Shown here in pieces: positions 7,631-16,442 of a stretch of DNA of 64,000 nt. The notes beneath the pieces were generated by a model. The model searched no databases. It saw nothing but the letters and a program-made list of their open reading frames with translations, and had not been told where the DNA came from. A program made the position numbers and the translations under genes. Every line of letters starts with the position of its first letter. The stretch's first letter is position 1. Origin of the DNA: Aliiruegeria lutimaris (GTDB lineage Bacteria > Pseudomonadota > Alphaproteobacteria > Rhodobacterales > Rhodobacteraceae); NCBI RefSeq assembly GCF_900099935.1, contig NZ_FNEK01000003.1:1-64000 (forward strand), in the 5' to 3' direction.

Positions 7631-7939
7631 CTACCTTTCGGGATCCATGCCTTTCAGGATGGCCCATGCGCGGGCCTGCAACGCGTTAGACTCTCGGTAC
7701 AGGTCCTGGGCTGCAACGATCTGGTCGAGGTGGGTCATCTCATCCGGATTGACCTCGAACGGCTCGTCTCCGCCGTTGCCATCATAGATGCCCGCGCGGT
7801 AGGCGTCGGCCTCCGCCTGGGTCGCGAAATCGCGGAGATAGACCGCTCCCTCCTCGTTGAGCTTGAGCACGTCACGCTCGCCTTCGTGCCAGGACGAGTC
7901 CCCAACGTGCGGATGCACTATGACTACGCGGTGGGTCAT
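7631..7939 (-). CDS. hypothetical 102-residue protein
   Basis: An acidic soluble protein of unknown function. The first 45 residues (MTHRVVIVHPHVGDSSWHEG ... AVYLRDFATQAEADAYRAGI) look like a small alpha/beta fold of the kind seen in DUF2188-like phage proteins, but I cannot assign a family. Its ATG overlaps the stop of the DNA-binding protein gene as ATGA (7936-7939), so the two are co-translated. It is likely an accessory early gene of the integrated element. Confidence 0.55.
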   Translation of the reverse strand: MTHRVVIVHPHVGDSSWHEGERDVLKLNEEGAVYLRDFATQAEADAYRAGIYDGNGGDEPFEVNPDEMTHLDQIVAAQDLYRESNALQARAWAILKGMDPER

Positions 7940-8208
7940 CCTGCTTTCCTTTCTTCGTTTGCGCGGGCCGCCTTCTGCGTCTCGCTCCAGGGTTCATCAA
8001 TGACGGCCTCGTATTTCGGCTGGGCTTTCACCCAGGCATCAAGGTCGTCGGGATCGTAGAGGGGGGTGCGGCCATTGCGTGTGTAACGCGGGCCCTCGCC
8101 GCTGGTTCGCTTGGTCTGGAGTGTCGAGACCTTCATCTCGAAATTCCACGTCTCGAGCAGATAGGCAGCGGCCTGGTCCTGCTTCAGCAGGGGGCGTGTT
8201 GTCGTCAT
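7936..8208 (-). CDS. helix-turn-helix DNA-binding protein (AlpA/MerR-like excisionase type)
   Basis: A 90-residue protein. LLKQDQAAAYLLETWNFEMK followed by VSTLQTKRTSGEGPRYTRNG and PLYDPDDLDAWVKAQ forms the pattern of the winged helix-turn-helix family pfam12728 (excisionase/AlpA-like), where the second helix and the wing recognise DNA. AlpA-type proteins switch on excision or the late genes of satellites and islands. I start at the ATG at 8208, preceded by GGAGG with good spacing, not at the upstream TTG. It is coupled to the downstream 102-residue gene. A palindrome (8256-8281) lies in its upstream region. Confidence 0.75.
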   Translation of the reverse strand: MTTTRPLLKQDQAAAYLLETWNFEMKVSTLQTKRTSGEGPRYTRNGRTPLYDPDDLDAWVKAQPKYEAVIDEPWSETQKAARANEERKAG

Positions 8209-8255
8209 TGTACGTGCCTCCGAATCGTCATGGAGGCATGGATAAATCAAATTTT

Positions 8256-8281
8256 TTGGGAGTAAGGAGCCTTAGCCCCAA
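8256..8281. promoter_or_regulatory. imperfect palindrome upstream of the helix-turn-helix gene
   Basis: TTGGG-AG-TAAGG pairs with CCTTA-GC-CCCAA around a two-base centre (12-bp half-sites with a short internal mismatch), flanked by T runs on both sides. It lies 48 bases upstream of the 8208 start. On the plus strand it is followed by TTTTTT and would look like a terminator, but no plus-strand gene ends here. On the minus strand it is followed by A residues. An operator is therefore the better reading. Confidence 0.35.
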
Positions 8282-8323
8282 TCTTTTTTGTTCATGGTAT
8301 GTTCTTTGCCGCGCGCGGCAAAA

Positions 8324-8662
8324 TCAGCGCCTGGTGGGCAGGCGCCGTTGCAGTTCGTCATGACTTGGAACGGGTGAGAGGCCCTCTTCCTTCATCTTCC
8401 GGCGGATCCTGGCTGCCCGTTCGCTCTTTCGGTGGATGCCCGAGTCGAGCGTGGCGTCGAGCGCGAAGACGCGGGCCCAATCGATCACGCGTGGGCGCCC
8501 GCCCGTCTTGCCCAGGTCGCGGGCATGGTATTGGGCGGCCATCGCGTCCAGTTCCGTCCTGGCATCGCGCGCCTCGGCGAGCAGGATATTGATCGCGTCG
8601 CGCAGGAGCGGGTCCTGACGGCAGGCTTCCCAGACGCGTCGGCTGGCCTCGATCCTATCCAT
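8324..8662 (-). CDS. hypothetical 112-residue protein next to the integrase
   Basis: A charged, mostly helical protein of unknown family. The N-terminal half is a long helix (around residues 20-45, LRDAINILLAEARDARTELD), and the C-terminal half is basic with ARIRRKMKEEGLSP. It overlaps the 3' end of the integrase gene by 8 bases, so it is co-translated with it. Small genes in this place in satellites often encode recombination directionality or regulatory proteins, but no such motif is visible. Confidence 0.55.
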   Translation of the reverse strand: MDRIEASRRVWEACRQDPLLRDAINILLAEARDARTELDAMAAQYHARDLGKTGGRPRVIDWARVFALDATLDSGIHRKSERAARIRRKMKEEGLSPVPSHDELQRRLPTRR

Positions 8663-9881
8663 GAGCGAGCCTCACGACATTGTCGGCGGTCTCGTGCCCG
8701 ATGATGTCGCCCAGGACCTGCCCCCATTGGCGCGCGGCAGTCCGCATCGCAGCGACCCGCGCAGAACTCTGGTATGTGCCCTTGATCCCTGACCGGACGT
8801 GCATCAGCCACAGGTCGAAGGCATCCTCGTCGATCGTCTCGACCTCCTCGCCCGTCAGCGTCGAGGCGGTGCGGCGCAAGTCATGAAGCTGCCAGCCTGT
8901 CACACCTGAGAGGTGATCGAGTTTCGCCTTGGCGGCTGATGACAGGCTGACCATCGGGCCTCGGTCGCCGTCGAAGACGTAGCCCTCGCCCTCGCCCACC
9001 ACCCCGAAGGCGATGTCGTTGAGTGGCAGGGCCCAGGGCCTGCGGCTCTTGTTGCCGCGTGCATCGGCGCCCACGCGGATCAACTGCTTGCCGAGATCGA
9101 CGTTGGAGTAATGCAACTCACGGGCGATGGAGGTTCGAACGGGCATCGCGATCAGGAACCGCACCAGGCGCCCGTAGCGGCCCATCTGGTCGCATGTTTC
9201 CCAGACTGCCTTGATCTCCTCGGGCGAGAGGAACCGCTCACGCTGGATGCTTCCAAGTGGCGCCTCGACGGCATCGGCGGGGTTGGACTCGAGCAGGCCC
9301 AGCGTGACAGCAAGCCGGAGCATCCGGTGGATGACTCCGTGGATCTTCTTCCTGGAGCTGGGCGCCAGGTCTGCCAGTTTCAGGTGCGCCTTGCGGATCG
9401 TCACGGGGGTGATGCTCGAGATGGGCGTATCGGCACCCAGGAGCCCGATCGCCCGCCGCGCGTCCTTCTTCTCGCTCTTGATGGAATCCGGACGGGGGAT
9501 CTTTCGCTGCTTTGACAATCCGCCGGCCTCGAACAGCCGGAGATACTCGTCGGCGATCTTGGCGACCGTTACCTCCTGGGCCTTGCGCGTCTCCTCCTCT
9601 GCGACAGGGTCGATCCCCTGACGGAACAGGGATCGCAGCTCCTCGGCGCGGATGCGAGCGGCCTTCGCGGGCATCACGCCTGCATCGCCGATCGTGATGT
9701 AGCGCTGCTTCCCACCTTTTACGCGCCCGTAGAACGCCCAGGCGCAGCCTGTACGGTTCACCCGCAGGCGGAACCCCCTCAGGCTCGTATCGGACAGGAT
9801 AAGCGTGTCGGCGCCCTCGGGGAGGGATACCTTGCGCGGAGTATCGGCGCGGAGCGCCTGGGTGATGCTGACAGTGGGCAT
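8655..9881 (-). CDS. int: tyrosine recombinase / P4-type integrase
   Basis: This integrase inserts and excises the element at a tRNA gene. The N-terminal arm-binding domain (RGFRLRVNRTGCAWAFYGRV, DUF4102-like) is followed by a SAM-like core-binding domain and the catalytic domain. Catalytic residues seen are Arg in MPVRTSIARELHYSNVD, HxLRR in LHDLRRTAST, a His in LMHVRSGIKGTYQ and the likely nucleophile Tyr in the same GTYQ. The ATG at 9881 (408 residues) is preferred over an upstream GTG at 9935 (426 residues). The gene reads away from the tRNA-Leu fragment 160 bases upstream, the usual layout for an integrase next to its att site. Confidence 0.88.
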   Translation of the reverse strand: MPTVSITQALRADTPRKVSLPEGADTLILSDTSLRGFRLRVNRTGCAWAFYGRVKGGKQRYITIGDAGVMPAKAARIRAEELRSLFRQGIDPVAEEETRKAQEVTVAKIADEYLRLFEAGGLSKQRKIPRPDSIKSEKKDARRAIGLLGADTPISSITPVTIRKAHLKLADLAPSSRKKIHGVIHRMLRLAVTLGLLESNPADAVEAPLGSIQRERFLSPEEIKAVWETCDQMGRYGRLVRFLIAMPVRTSIARELHYSNVDLGKQLIRVGADARGNKSRRPWALPLNDIAFGVVGEGEGYVFDGDRGPMVSLSSAAKAKLDHLSGVTGWQLHDLRRTASTLTGEEVETIDEDAFDLWLMHVRSGIKGTYQSSARVAAMRTAARQWGQVLGDIIGHETADNVVRLAHG

Positions 9882-10039
9882 TCTCGATTCCAGTAGACAA
9901 CCAGTAGACAAACCAGCCTGATATATGGCTGGCACTCAACTGATACTGAAATCCTAGTAGACACACAATAGGCTTTATTTTGAATGGTATTTGCCAAATT
10001 TCCCCTAGAAAAGTCCTTTGCGTTCAATAGCTCTTCGAA

Positions 10040-10097
10040 GGATTCAAAATCCCCCGTCCTAGCGGGCGTGAGAGTTCGAATCTCTCCTCGGGCACCA
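10040..10097 (+). pseudogene. 3' fragment of tRNA-Leu (CAA), attachment-site remnant
   Basis: The plus strand reads the anticodon loop TTCAAAA (anticodon CAA), the 3' anticodon stem, a long type-II variable arm (CGTCCTAGCGGGCG), the T arm GAGAGTTCGAATCTCTC, the 3' acceptor strand CTCGGGC and an encoded ACCA ending at 10097. The matching 5' strand GCCCGAG and the D arm are absent upstream, so the gene is not functional. It marks the right junction of an element integrated into a tRNA-Leu gene, directly beside the integrase. Confidence 0.8.
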
Positions 10098-10546
10098 ATC
10101 AATTTCAATGACTTGCGGCCTAGGTTTTCGGGGCAAACGCAAATTAAGCTGCTGGCTTCCACAAGCGCCATCCACATCAGCTGTCAGACCACTCAAGTGG
10201 GGCTGCCGAGGGGAGGCTCACACCTTCGTGGCGACGCAACGACATAACTGCTCGAAAAAGCAGTAGAATCTGGTCCGTCTCAACTTCTTTTGCAGCGCCG
10301 CCGGCCCCGGCGCGCCAGCCCAAAGAGCCTGAGGCACTTTCTTCGCCAGACCCGGCTCTACTGTATCAACCTCCGACATGACCGCTCTTCTTCGCGGATC
10401 GTCACAATCCGACCTTGGAAAGTCGGTGCCGTTTGGGGGCTGTCGTGGGGACCAGGGCCTGATCGCACCCTAGTTCCTGAAGGCGGACCTGTGCCGACCG
10501 CTTCGCCAAGGCACAACGCAATCAGATATTTCTTGCAAGAAGGATC
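10098..10546. other. non-coding stretch between the element and the nos operon
   Basis: About 450 bases with only shadow-type frames and no recognisable gene. A short palindrome around TTTCTTGCAAGAA lies at about 10530, just upstream of the NNR box. Confidence 0.4.
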
Positions 10547-10560
10547 TTAACAAAAGTCAA
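10547..10560 (+). promoter_or_regulatory. NNR/FNR-type box of the nos operon
   Basis: TTAACAAAAGTCAA fits the NNR half-site pair TTAAC-N4-GTCAA known from denitrifying Alphaproteobacteria. It is centred about 63 bases upstream of the ATG at 10617. A class-II promoter with the box near -41.5 would start transcription close to 10595. Confidence 0.75.
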
Positions 10561-10616
10561 GGATGCCGCCTCGGATTCAGTGTTGTTGAAAAGTGAAGCA
10601 CTCGATTTGGGTCAGG

Positions 10617-11096
10617 ATGCAGCAACACTCGCATATCCCCGGAACGCAGCAGCGGCTGCAAAGGAGCAAGCGGAAACTCCTTGCCGTCTTGCTCTGCATG
10701 CTTGTGGTCATGCAGGCAATGTTGCCTGTACCGGCCGCAGCCTATGCCGGTGGCGACCTGGTCGAGATCTGTTCCGAATCCGGTGTCTTGGTGCTTCGCA
10801 TCGATGCCGATGGGAACGTGATCGATCCCGAAGATGCTCCTTGTCCGGAGTGTGACGATTGTCAGCTCTGTGCGAACGTCGCTCTCGGTGATCAGCCGGC
10901 TCAGTTCCGGACAATCCGGGAAACTGGCCATGCAGTCCGGCCCGATTGGATTGCTACACAGCCGGTCAAAGACAATCCGGCCCAGTTCTGGGCAGACAAC
11001 CGCGCTCCCCCGCTCCGCAGCGAAAAGGCAACAGACTTGTCTATAATTCCGTTCATGGGGCCGCCCCTTACCGAGGGGAGGGCGCGATGGATATGA
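10617..11096 (+). CDS. CopL/DUF2946-like secreted Cys-rich protein leading the nos operon
   Basis: A 159-residue protein with a long basic N-region and a signal/membrane segment (LLAVLLCMLVVMQAMLPVPAAA), then a Cys cluster CPECDDCQLC that could bind copper. The C-terminal half contains AQFWADNRAPPL, like the Pro-rich ends of CopL/DUF2946-type proteins. I chose ATG 10617 over the GTG at 10593, because the NNR box predicts a transcript start at about 10595 that would leave no leader for the GTG. It overlaps the nosR start by 10 bases. A role in copper supply to NosZ or in NosR assembly is inference. Three similar proteins occur in the copper block. Confidence 0.65.
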   Translation: MQQHSHIPGTQQRLQRSKRKLLAVLLCMLVVMQAMLPVPAAAYAGGDLVEICSESGVLVLRIDADGNVIDPEDAPCPECDDCQLCANVALGDQPAQFRTIRETGHAVRPDWIATQPVKDNPAQFWADNRAPPLRSEKATDLSIIPFMGPPLTEGRARWI

Positions 11097-13279
11097 AACG
11101 CGCCTTCACCTTCTGGCTTTGGGTTTTCGGCCTCACGCTCGCCGTTATCGGTACTCAGGCAGACCGCGCAGCCGCCGAAACCCTCGCCAGCTTCCTTCCC
11201 AACCTGACAGCTTCCGATTTTCATCCCGAGGCCGATTCCTTCGGTCCTGTGCGGGACGACATCTCCGTCGCCCCCTTGCTGAAAGGCGGTGAACGGGTTG
11301 CATGGGCGTTTCTCACATCGGATTTCGTCAGCACGACAGGATATTCCGGCAAGCCGATTCACGTCGTCGCGGCAGTCGATGACGATGCCGTGCTGACCGG
11401 CGTGCAACTGGTCAAGCACTCGGAACCCATTGTTCTGATCGGCATCCCCGACCGCAAGGTGAAGGCGCTTACCGAGTCCTATGCCGGGCTGGATCTGAAG
11501 GCCGAGGCCGAGGCGGGCGGCTCTGCGCATGATCTCGACATCATCTCGGGCGCGACAGTCACGATCATCGTGATCGACGATTCCATCGTTCGTGGCGGTT
11601 TGAAGGTTGCCCGCGCACTCGGCCTTGGCGGGCTGGCGCTGGAAACGACCGGGCCGAAGCGCGAACTGGACCTGTCCATCACCGGCACGGAGAATTGGAA
11701 GTTTCTGTCGGGCGACGGCTCGATTCGGCGCCTGACACTCGATGTCGGAAAAGTCAACGCGGCCTTCGAGGAGACGGGCGACGAACGCGCCATCAAGCGG
11801 CCAGAAGCGGGCGAGCCGGGCGATACCTTCATCGATATGCACATGGCGCTGGTTTCGGTGCCCTCTATCGGCCGGTCGCTTCTGGGCGACAACGAATACC
11901 GCAACCTCACGGAATGGCTGGAGGAAGGCGAGCACGCGATCCTCGTACTCGGGCGTGGCACCTATTCCTTCAAGGGGTCCGGCTATGTGCGCGGCGGCAT
12001 CTTCGACCGAATCCAGTTGATCCAGGGCGACAGTTCCGTGCGCTTCTTCGACAAGCAACACCGGCGACTTGGCGATCTGGCAACCGGCGATGCTCCGACA
12101 TTCTCCGAGATGGACCTGTTCCGGATCCCCGCCGATGCCGGGTTCGATCCCGCCGAGCCGTTCCGCCTGCAACTGCTGGTCCAGCGAGCCGTCGGGGCCA
12201 TCGAGAAAAGCTTCCTGACATTCGATCTCGGCTACAACTTGCCTGAGCGCTACCTGCTGCCGGCGGCGACGCCGAAAGCGGTTGATGCGCCCGGGGATGA
12301 AGCCGCCGCCAAGGCCGCGCTCTGGCAGCGGATCTGGAAGGACAAGACGGTCGAGATCGCTGTTCTGTGCGTGATGTTGCTTGTTCTGACAGCGACCTTC
12401 TTCTTCCAGTTCCAGGCGACGGTGAATGCCCGCGTCTTCTACTGGTTCCGCATCGGGTACCTGACGATGACGCTGGTGTTCGTCGGCTGGTACGCAAATG
12501 CGCAGCTCTCGGTCGTCAACCTGATGGCACTGGCCGGGCAGATGCGCGCGGGCTTCACCTGGGACGCCTTCCTGATGGACCCGCTGGTCTTCATCCAGTG
12601 GTTCGCTGTCGCCGCCGCGCTGCTCTTCTGGGGGCGCGGGGCCTATTGCGGCTGGCTCTGTCCGTTCGGCGCACTTCAGGAACTCACAAACCAGATCGCG
12701 CGGTTCTTCAGGCTGCCGCAATGGGAACTGCCGTGGGGGCTGCATGAACGGCTCTGGCCGATCAAGTACATGATCTTCCTGGGGCTGTTCGGCGTCTCGC
12801 TGGCCTCGATCCCGACCGCGGAACATCTGGCCGAGGTGGAGCCGTTCAAGACCGCGATCATCCTGAAATTCGTGCGCGACTGGCCCTTCGTCGTCTTCGC
12901 CGTGTCGTTGCTGGTCGCCGGCCTGTTCGTGGAGCGGTTCTACTGCCGCTATCTCTGCCCGCTCGGCGGCGCGCTGGCGATCCCGGCGCGGATGCGGATG
13001 TTCGACTGGCTGCGCCGCTACAAGGAATGCGGATCGCCCTGCCAGATCTGCGCGAACGAATGCCCGGTGCAGGCGATCCACCCAACCGGCGAGATCAACC
13101 CGAATGAATGCGTCGACTGCCTGCATTGCCAGGTCCTGTACCAGTCCAAGGCCAAGTGCCCCGTTGTCATCCGGCAGATAAGGCGGCGCGAGAAGGTCGG
13201 AAACCCGCTGGAAATGCCGCCCACCAACCACCCCAACGCAAAGAAAATGAAACCTGAAGGAGGGAACGCACGTGTCTGA
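11087..13279 (+). CDS. nosR: NosR, membrane flavo-iron-sulfur protein of N2O respiration
   Basis: A 730-residue protein required for nosZ expression and for electron delivery to N2O reductase. A signal segment is followed by a periplasmic FMN-binding domain with the SGATVT attachment motif (around residues 156-161). Membrane helices follow, carrying the Cys motifs [16 protein letters not shown] and [11 protein letters not shown]. The C-terminal ferredoxin-type domain has [17 protein letters not shown] and ECVDCLHCQ. The ATG at 11087 has a GAGGGGAGGG ribosome-binding site; the upstream 47 codons of open frame overlap the CopL-like gene. It overlaps nosZ by 8 bases. FMN is attached by NosX, encoded in the same operon. 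Confidence 0.95.
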   Translation: MDMKRAFTFWLWVFGLTLAVIGTQADRAAAETLASFLPNLTASDFHPEADSFGPVRDDISVAPLLKGGERVAWAFLTSDFVSTTGYSGKPIHVVAAVDDDAVLTGVQLVKHSEPIVLIGIPDRKVKALTESYAGLDLKAEAEAGGSAHDLDIISGATVTIIVIDDSIVRGGLKVARALGLGGLALETTGPKRELDLSITGTENWKFLSGDGSIRRLTLDVGKVNAAFEETGDERAIKRPEAGEPGDTFIDMHMALVSVPSIGRSLLGDNEYRNLTEWLEEGEHAILVLGRGTYSFKGSGYVRGGIFDRIQLIQGDSSVRFFDKQHRRLGDLATGDAPTFSEMDLFRIPADAGFDPAEPFRLQLLVQRAVGAIEKSFLTFDLGYNLPERYLLPAATPKAVDAPGDEAAAKAALWQRIWKDKTVEIAVLCVMLLVLTATFFFQFQATVNARVFYWFRIGYLTMTLVFVGWYANAQLSVVNLMALAGQMRAGFTWDAFLMDPLVFIQWFAVAAALLFWGRGAYCGWLCPFGALQELTNQIARFFRLPQWELPWGLHERLWPIKYMIFLGLFGVSLASIPTAEHLAEVEPFKTAIILKFVRDWPFVVFAVSLLVAGLFVERFYCRYLCPLGGALAIPARMRMFDWLRRYKECGSPCQICANECPVQAIHPTGEINPNECVDCLHCQVLYQSKAKCPVVIRQIRRREKVGNPLEMPPTNHPNAKKMKPEGGNARV

Positions 13280-15182
13280 TAAAATGAAGCAACTGGCGAT
13301 GACACGCCGCGGAATGCTCGGTGCCACGGCCACGGGGGCAGTGCTCGCCTCTGCCGGCTTCGGCGGAACGATGATGGCTGCCACCCCCGCGAGGGCCGCG
13401 GCCGGAAATGCCAGCCTCGAGCCGGGCGAGCTGGACGACTATTACGGCTTCTGGTCCTCGGGCCAGACCGGCGAGCTGCGCATCCTGGGCGTGCCGTCCA
13501 TGCGCGAGCTGATGCGGATCCCGGTTTTCAACCGCTGCTCGGCCACCGGCTGGGGCCAGACCAACGAGAGCCTCAAGGTGCTGACCGAGGGCCTGACCGA
13601 GGAGACGAAGAAGTTTCTGGCCTCGAACGGCAAGAAAACCTACGACAATGGCGACCTGCACCACCCGCACATGTCGTTCACCGACGGTACCTATGACGGC
13701 CGTTACCTGTTCATGAACGACAAGGCAAACACCCGCGTGGCTCGCGTGCGCTGCGACGTGATGAAATGCGACAAGATCGTCGAGATCCCGAACGCGCATG
13801 ACATCCACGGCATGCGGCCGCAGAAATACCCGCGCACGGGCTATGTCTTTGCCAATGGCGAGCACGAGGCGCCGCTGGTCAATGACGGCAAGATCCTCGA
13901 CGATCCGTCGCAATACGTGAACATCTTCACCGCGATCGACGGCGACACGATGGAGATCGCCTGGCAGGTGATCGTCTCGGGCAACCTCGACAACACCGAT
14001 TGCGATTACCAGGGCAAATACGCCTTCTCGACCTCCTACAACTCGGAAATGGGCATGAACCTGGCCGAGATGACCGAGAACGAGATGGACCACGTCGTCG
14101 TGTTCAACCTCAAGGAGATCGAGGCCGGTGTCGCCGCTGGCGACTACCAGGAACTGAACGGCGTCAAGGTGATCGACGGCCGAAAGGGTCAGAACAAGAA
14201 ATACACCCGTTACGTACCGATCCCGAACTCGCCGCACGGTGTCAACACCGCACCGGACGGCAAGCATGTCTGCATCAACGGCAAGCTGTCCCCGACCGTT
14301 TCGGTGATGGATGTGACCAAGCTCGATGCGTTGTTCGACTCCGACGCCGATCCGCGCTCCTGCATCGTGGCCGAGCCGCAGCTGGGCCTCGGGCCGCTCC
14401 ACACCGCCTATGACGGCAAGGGCAATGCCTTCACCACGCTCTTCCTCGACAGCCAGGCCGTGAAGTGGAACATCGAGAAGGCGATCGAGCAGTATAACGG
14501 CGCCGACGTGGACCCGATCATCGAGAAGATCGACGTGCACTACCAGCCGGGCCACAACTCGACCTCCATGGGCGAGACCAAGGAGGCCGACGGCAAGTGG
14601 CTGGTCTCGATGAACAAGTTCTCCAAGGACCGGTTCCTCAACACCGGCCCGCTCAAGCCGGAGAACGAACAGCTCATCGACATCTCGGGCAGCGGCATGA
14701 AGCTTGTGCATGACGGGCCGACCTTTGCCGAGCCGCACGACTCGATCATCGTGCGCCGCGACATCGTCAATCCGCGCAACGAGTGGGACCGCAACGACCC
14801 GATGTGGGAAGATGCCCGCAAACAGGCCGAGGCCGATGGCGTCGATCTGGACTGGGGGCACGAGGAGCTCATTCGGGACGGCAACAAGGTGCGGGTCTAC
14901 CTCTCCTCCGTGGCGCCGGAATTCTCGATGGAGAAATTCACCGTCAAGCAGGGCGACGAGGTCACCATTTATGTCACCAACATGGACGATATCGACGACC
15001 TGACCCACGGCTTCTGCATGGCCAATTTCGGCGTCGCGATGGAGGTCGCGCCGCAGGCCACGGCCTCGGTCACCTTCGTTGCCGACCGCCCGGGCGTGCA
15101 CTGGTACTATTGCCAGTGGTTCTGTCACGCGCTCCACATGGAGATGCGCGGCCGGATGTTCGTCGAACCGAAGGGCGCGTAA
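13272..15182 (+). CDS. nosZ: nitrous-oxide reductase NosZ (clade I, Tat-exported)
   Basis: The 636-residue copper enzyme reduces N2O to N2 in the periplasm. The Tat signal [20 protein letters not shown] shows export in folded form, as in clade I enzymes. The seven-bladed propeller carries the CuZ histidines (for example DLHHPHMSF and DIHGMRP). The C-terminal cupredoxin holds CuA with [18 protein letters not shown]. The GTG start at 13272 overlaps nosR, and length and motifs are complete. Copper for CuA/CuZ is expected from NosDFYL downstream. It is co-transcribed with nosR under the NNR box at 10547. Confidence 0.97.
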   Translation: MSDKMKQLAMTRRGMLGATATGAVLASAGFGGTMMAATPARAAAGNASLEPGELDDYYGFWSSGQTGELRILGVPSMRELMRIPVFNRCSATGWGQTNESLKVLTEGLTEETKKFLASNGKKTYDNGDLHHPHMSFTDGTYDGRYLFMNDKANTRVARVRCDVMKCDKIVEIPNAHDIHGMRPQKYPRTGYVFANGEHEAPLVNDGKILDDPSQYVNIFTAIDGDTMEIAWQVIVSGNLDNTDCDYQGKYAFSTSYNSEMGMNLAEMTENEMDHVVVFNLKEIEAGVAAGDYQELNGVKVIDGRKGQNKKYTRYVPIPNSPHGVNTAPDGKHVCINGKLSPTVSVMDVTKLDALFDSDADPRSCIVAEPQLGLGPLHTAYDGKGNAFTTLFLDSQAVKWNIEKAIEQYNGADVDPIIEKIDVHYQPGHNSTSMGETKEADGKWLVSMNKFSKDRFLNTGPLKPENEQLIDISGSGMKLVHDGPTFAEPHDSIIVRRDIVNPRNEWDRNDPMWEDARKQAEADGVDLDWGHEELIRDGNKVRVYLSSVAPEFSMEKFTVKQGDEVTIYVTNMDDIDDLTHGFCMANFGVAMEVAPQATASVTFVADRPGVHWYYCQWFCHALHMEMRGRMFVEPKGA

Positions 15183-15185
15183 GCC

Positions 15186-16442
15186 ATGCGTCTGCTCCGG
15201 GCTATCCTGCTGCTGATCGCCTCGCCGCTTGCCGCGGCCGAGTGGGACGTGCCAGCACGGCCTGGGGCGATTGCCGAGACACTGGCCCGGGCCGCGGAGG
15301 GCGACGTGCTTCGCTTGCGGCCCGGGACCTATCCCGAAACCGTCGAACTGGCTTTCCCGGTCACGCTCGACGGACAGGGCCACGCGATCCTCGACGGACA
15401 GGACCGGGGAAGCGTGCTCACCGTGACTGGCGCGGACGTCACGGTGACCGGGATCACGGTCATCGGATCGGGGTCCGCCCATGAGGAGATCGATTCCGGC
15501 ATCAAGCTGACCAAGGGGGCCACTCGCGCCCGTGTCGTCGGCAACGTGCTGGAGGGCAATCTCTACGGGGTCGACATCCACGGCGCGCGCGACGCCGTGG
15601 TTGCCGGAAACACCATCACCGGACGCACCGACCAGCGGATGAACGACCGCGGCAATGGTGTCTATGTCTGGAACGCACCCGGTGCGGTGGTCGAGAACAA
15701 TGACATCCGGCTGGGGCGCGACGGGATCTTCGTGAATTCCTCCAAGAAGAACATCTTCAGGAACAACACCTTCCGCGACCTGCGCTTTGCCGTGCATTAC
15801 ATGTATGCCAACCAGTCCGAGGTGACGGGCAATGTCTCCATCGGCAACGATCTCGGCTACGCGGTGATGTTCTCGAAGCAGGTCAGGGTGGCAAACAACG
15901 TCTCCATCGATGACCGCGAGCATGGCGTGATGATGAACTATGCCAACCACAGCGAGATCACCGGCAATTACGTGAAGGGGACGGAGCAGAAATGCGCCTT
16001 CCTCTACAACTCCAACAAGAACCTGTTTTCCGACAACCATTTCGAAGGTTGCGGCATCGGCATCCACTTCACCGCCGGCTCCGAGGGAAACCGGATCCTA
16101 GGCAATGCCTTCGTCGCCAACCGGACCCAGGTGAAATACGTCTCCTCCCGCTGGGTGGAGTGGTCCGAGGAGGGCAGGGGCAACTACTGGTCCGATTTTG
16201 CCGCCTATGACCTGAATGGCGACGGCATTGCCGATGCGCCCTACCGACCCAATGACAGCATGGATCACGTGCTCTGGACCCAGCCTGCGGCCAAGCTGCT
16301 GCTCGGCTCCCCGGCGGTGCAGCTCGTGCGATGGTCACAATCTGCCTTCCCGGCGCTCTTGCCGGGCGGGGTGATCGACAGCCACCCGCTTATGCAGCCG
16401 CGAAAGATCGACCTGACCGGATGGGAGGGACTGAATGACTGA
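15186..16442 (+). CDS. nosD: NosD, periplasmic CuZ-maturation protein
   Basis: A 418-residue exported protein with a cleavable signal peptide (LLRAILLLIASPLAAAE). The rest is a right-handed beta-helix of CASH/NosD repeats with many N-x-[IF] turns (VVAGNTITGR, IFRNNTFRD, EITGNYVKG, LFSDNHFEGC). NosD works with the NosFY transporter to assemble the CuZ site of NosZ. It starts 3 bases after the nosZ stop and overlaps nosF by 8 bases. Length and order are normal. Confidence 0.95.
   Translation: MRLLRAILLLIASPLAAAEWDVPARPGAIAETLARAAEGDVLRLRPGTYPETVELAFPVTLDGQGHAILDGQDRGSVLTVTGADVTVTGITVIGSGSAHEEIDSGIKLTKGATRARVVGNVLEGNLYGVDIHGARDAVVAGNTITGRTDQRMNDRGNGVYVWNAPGAVVENNDIRLGRDGIFVNSSKKNIFRNNTFRDLRFAVHYMYANQSEVTGNVSIGNDLGYAVMFSKQVRVANNVSIDDREHGVMMNYANHSEITGNYVKGTEQKCAFLYNSNKNLFSDNHFEGCGIGIHFTAGSEGNRILGNAFVANRTQVKYVSSRWVEWSEEGRGNYWSDFAAYDLNGDGIADAPYRPNDSMDHVLWTQPAAKLLLGSPAVQLVRWSQSAFPALLPGGVIDSHPLMQPRKIDLTGWEGLND

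Larger units (their letters stand above)
1976..10097. mobile_element. ~8 kb integrated element (phage-satellite or plasmid-like), bounded by tRNA fragments
   Basis: All supported genes between the two tRNA 3' fragments run on the minus strand and form one module: integrase next to the right tRNA fragment, small regulators, primase-like protein, SF3 helicase, ProQ-domain protein, methyltransferase-like protein and small unknowns. No capsid, tail, portal or conjugation gene is present. The gene set (P4-type integrase, AlpA-like regulator, primase-helicase, iteron cluster, ~8 kb) fits phage satellites of the P4/PICI kind or a small integrative plasmid. The ends are inferred from the tRNA fragments. 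Because these come from different tRNA genes, the element may be a composite or partly deleted. Confidence 0.65.

Noticed and set aside
10901-13384. Long open frame (827 codons) antisense to nosR
   Set aside because: It is a shadow of the high-G+C nosR frame; composition is Arg/Gly/His-rich without domains, and nosR is certain.
13167-16067. Very long open frame (966 codons) antisense to nosZ and nosD
   Set aside because: It crosses two certain genes, has no recognisable motif, and arises from codon bias on the opposite strand.
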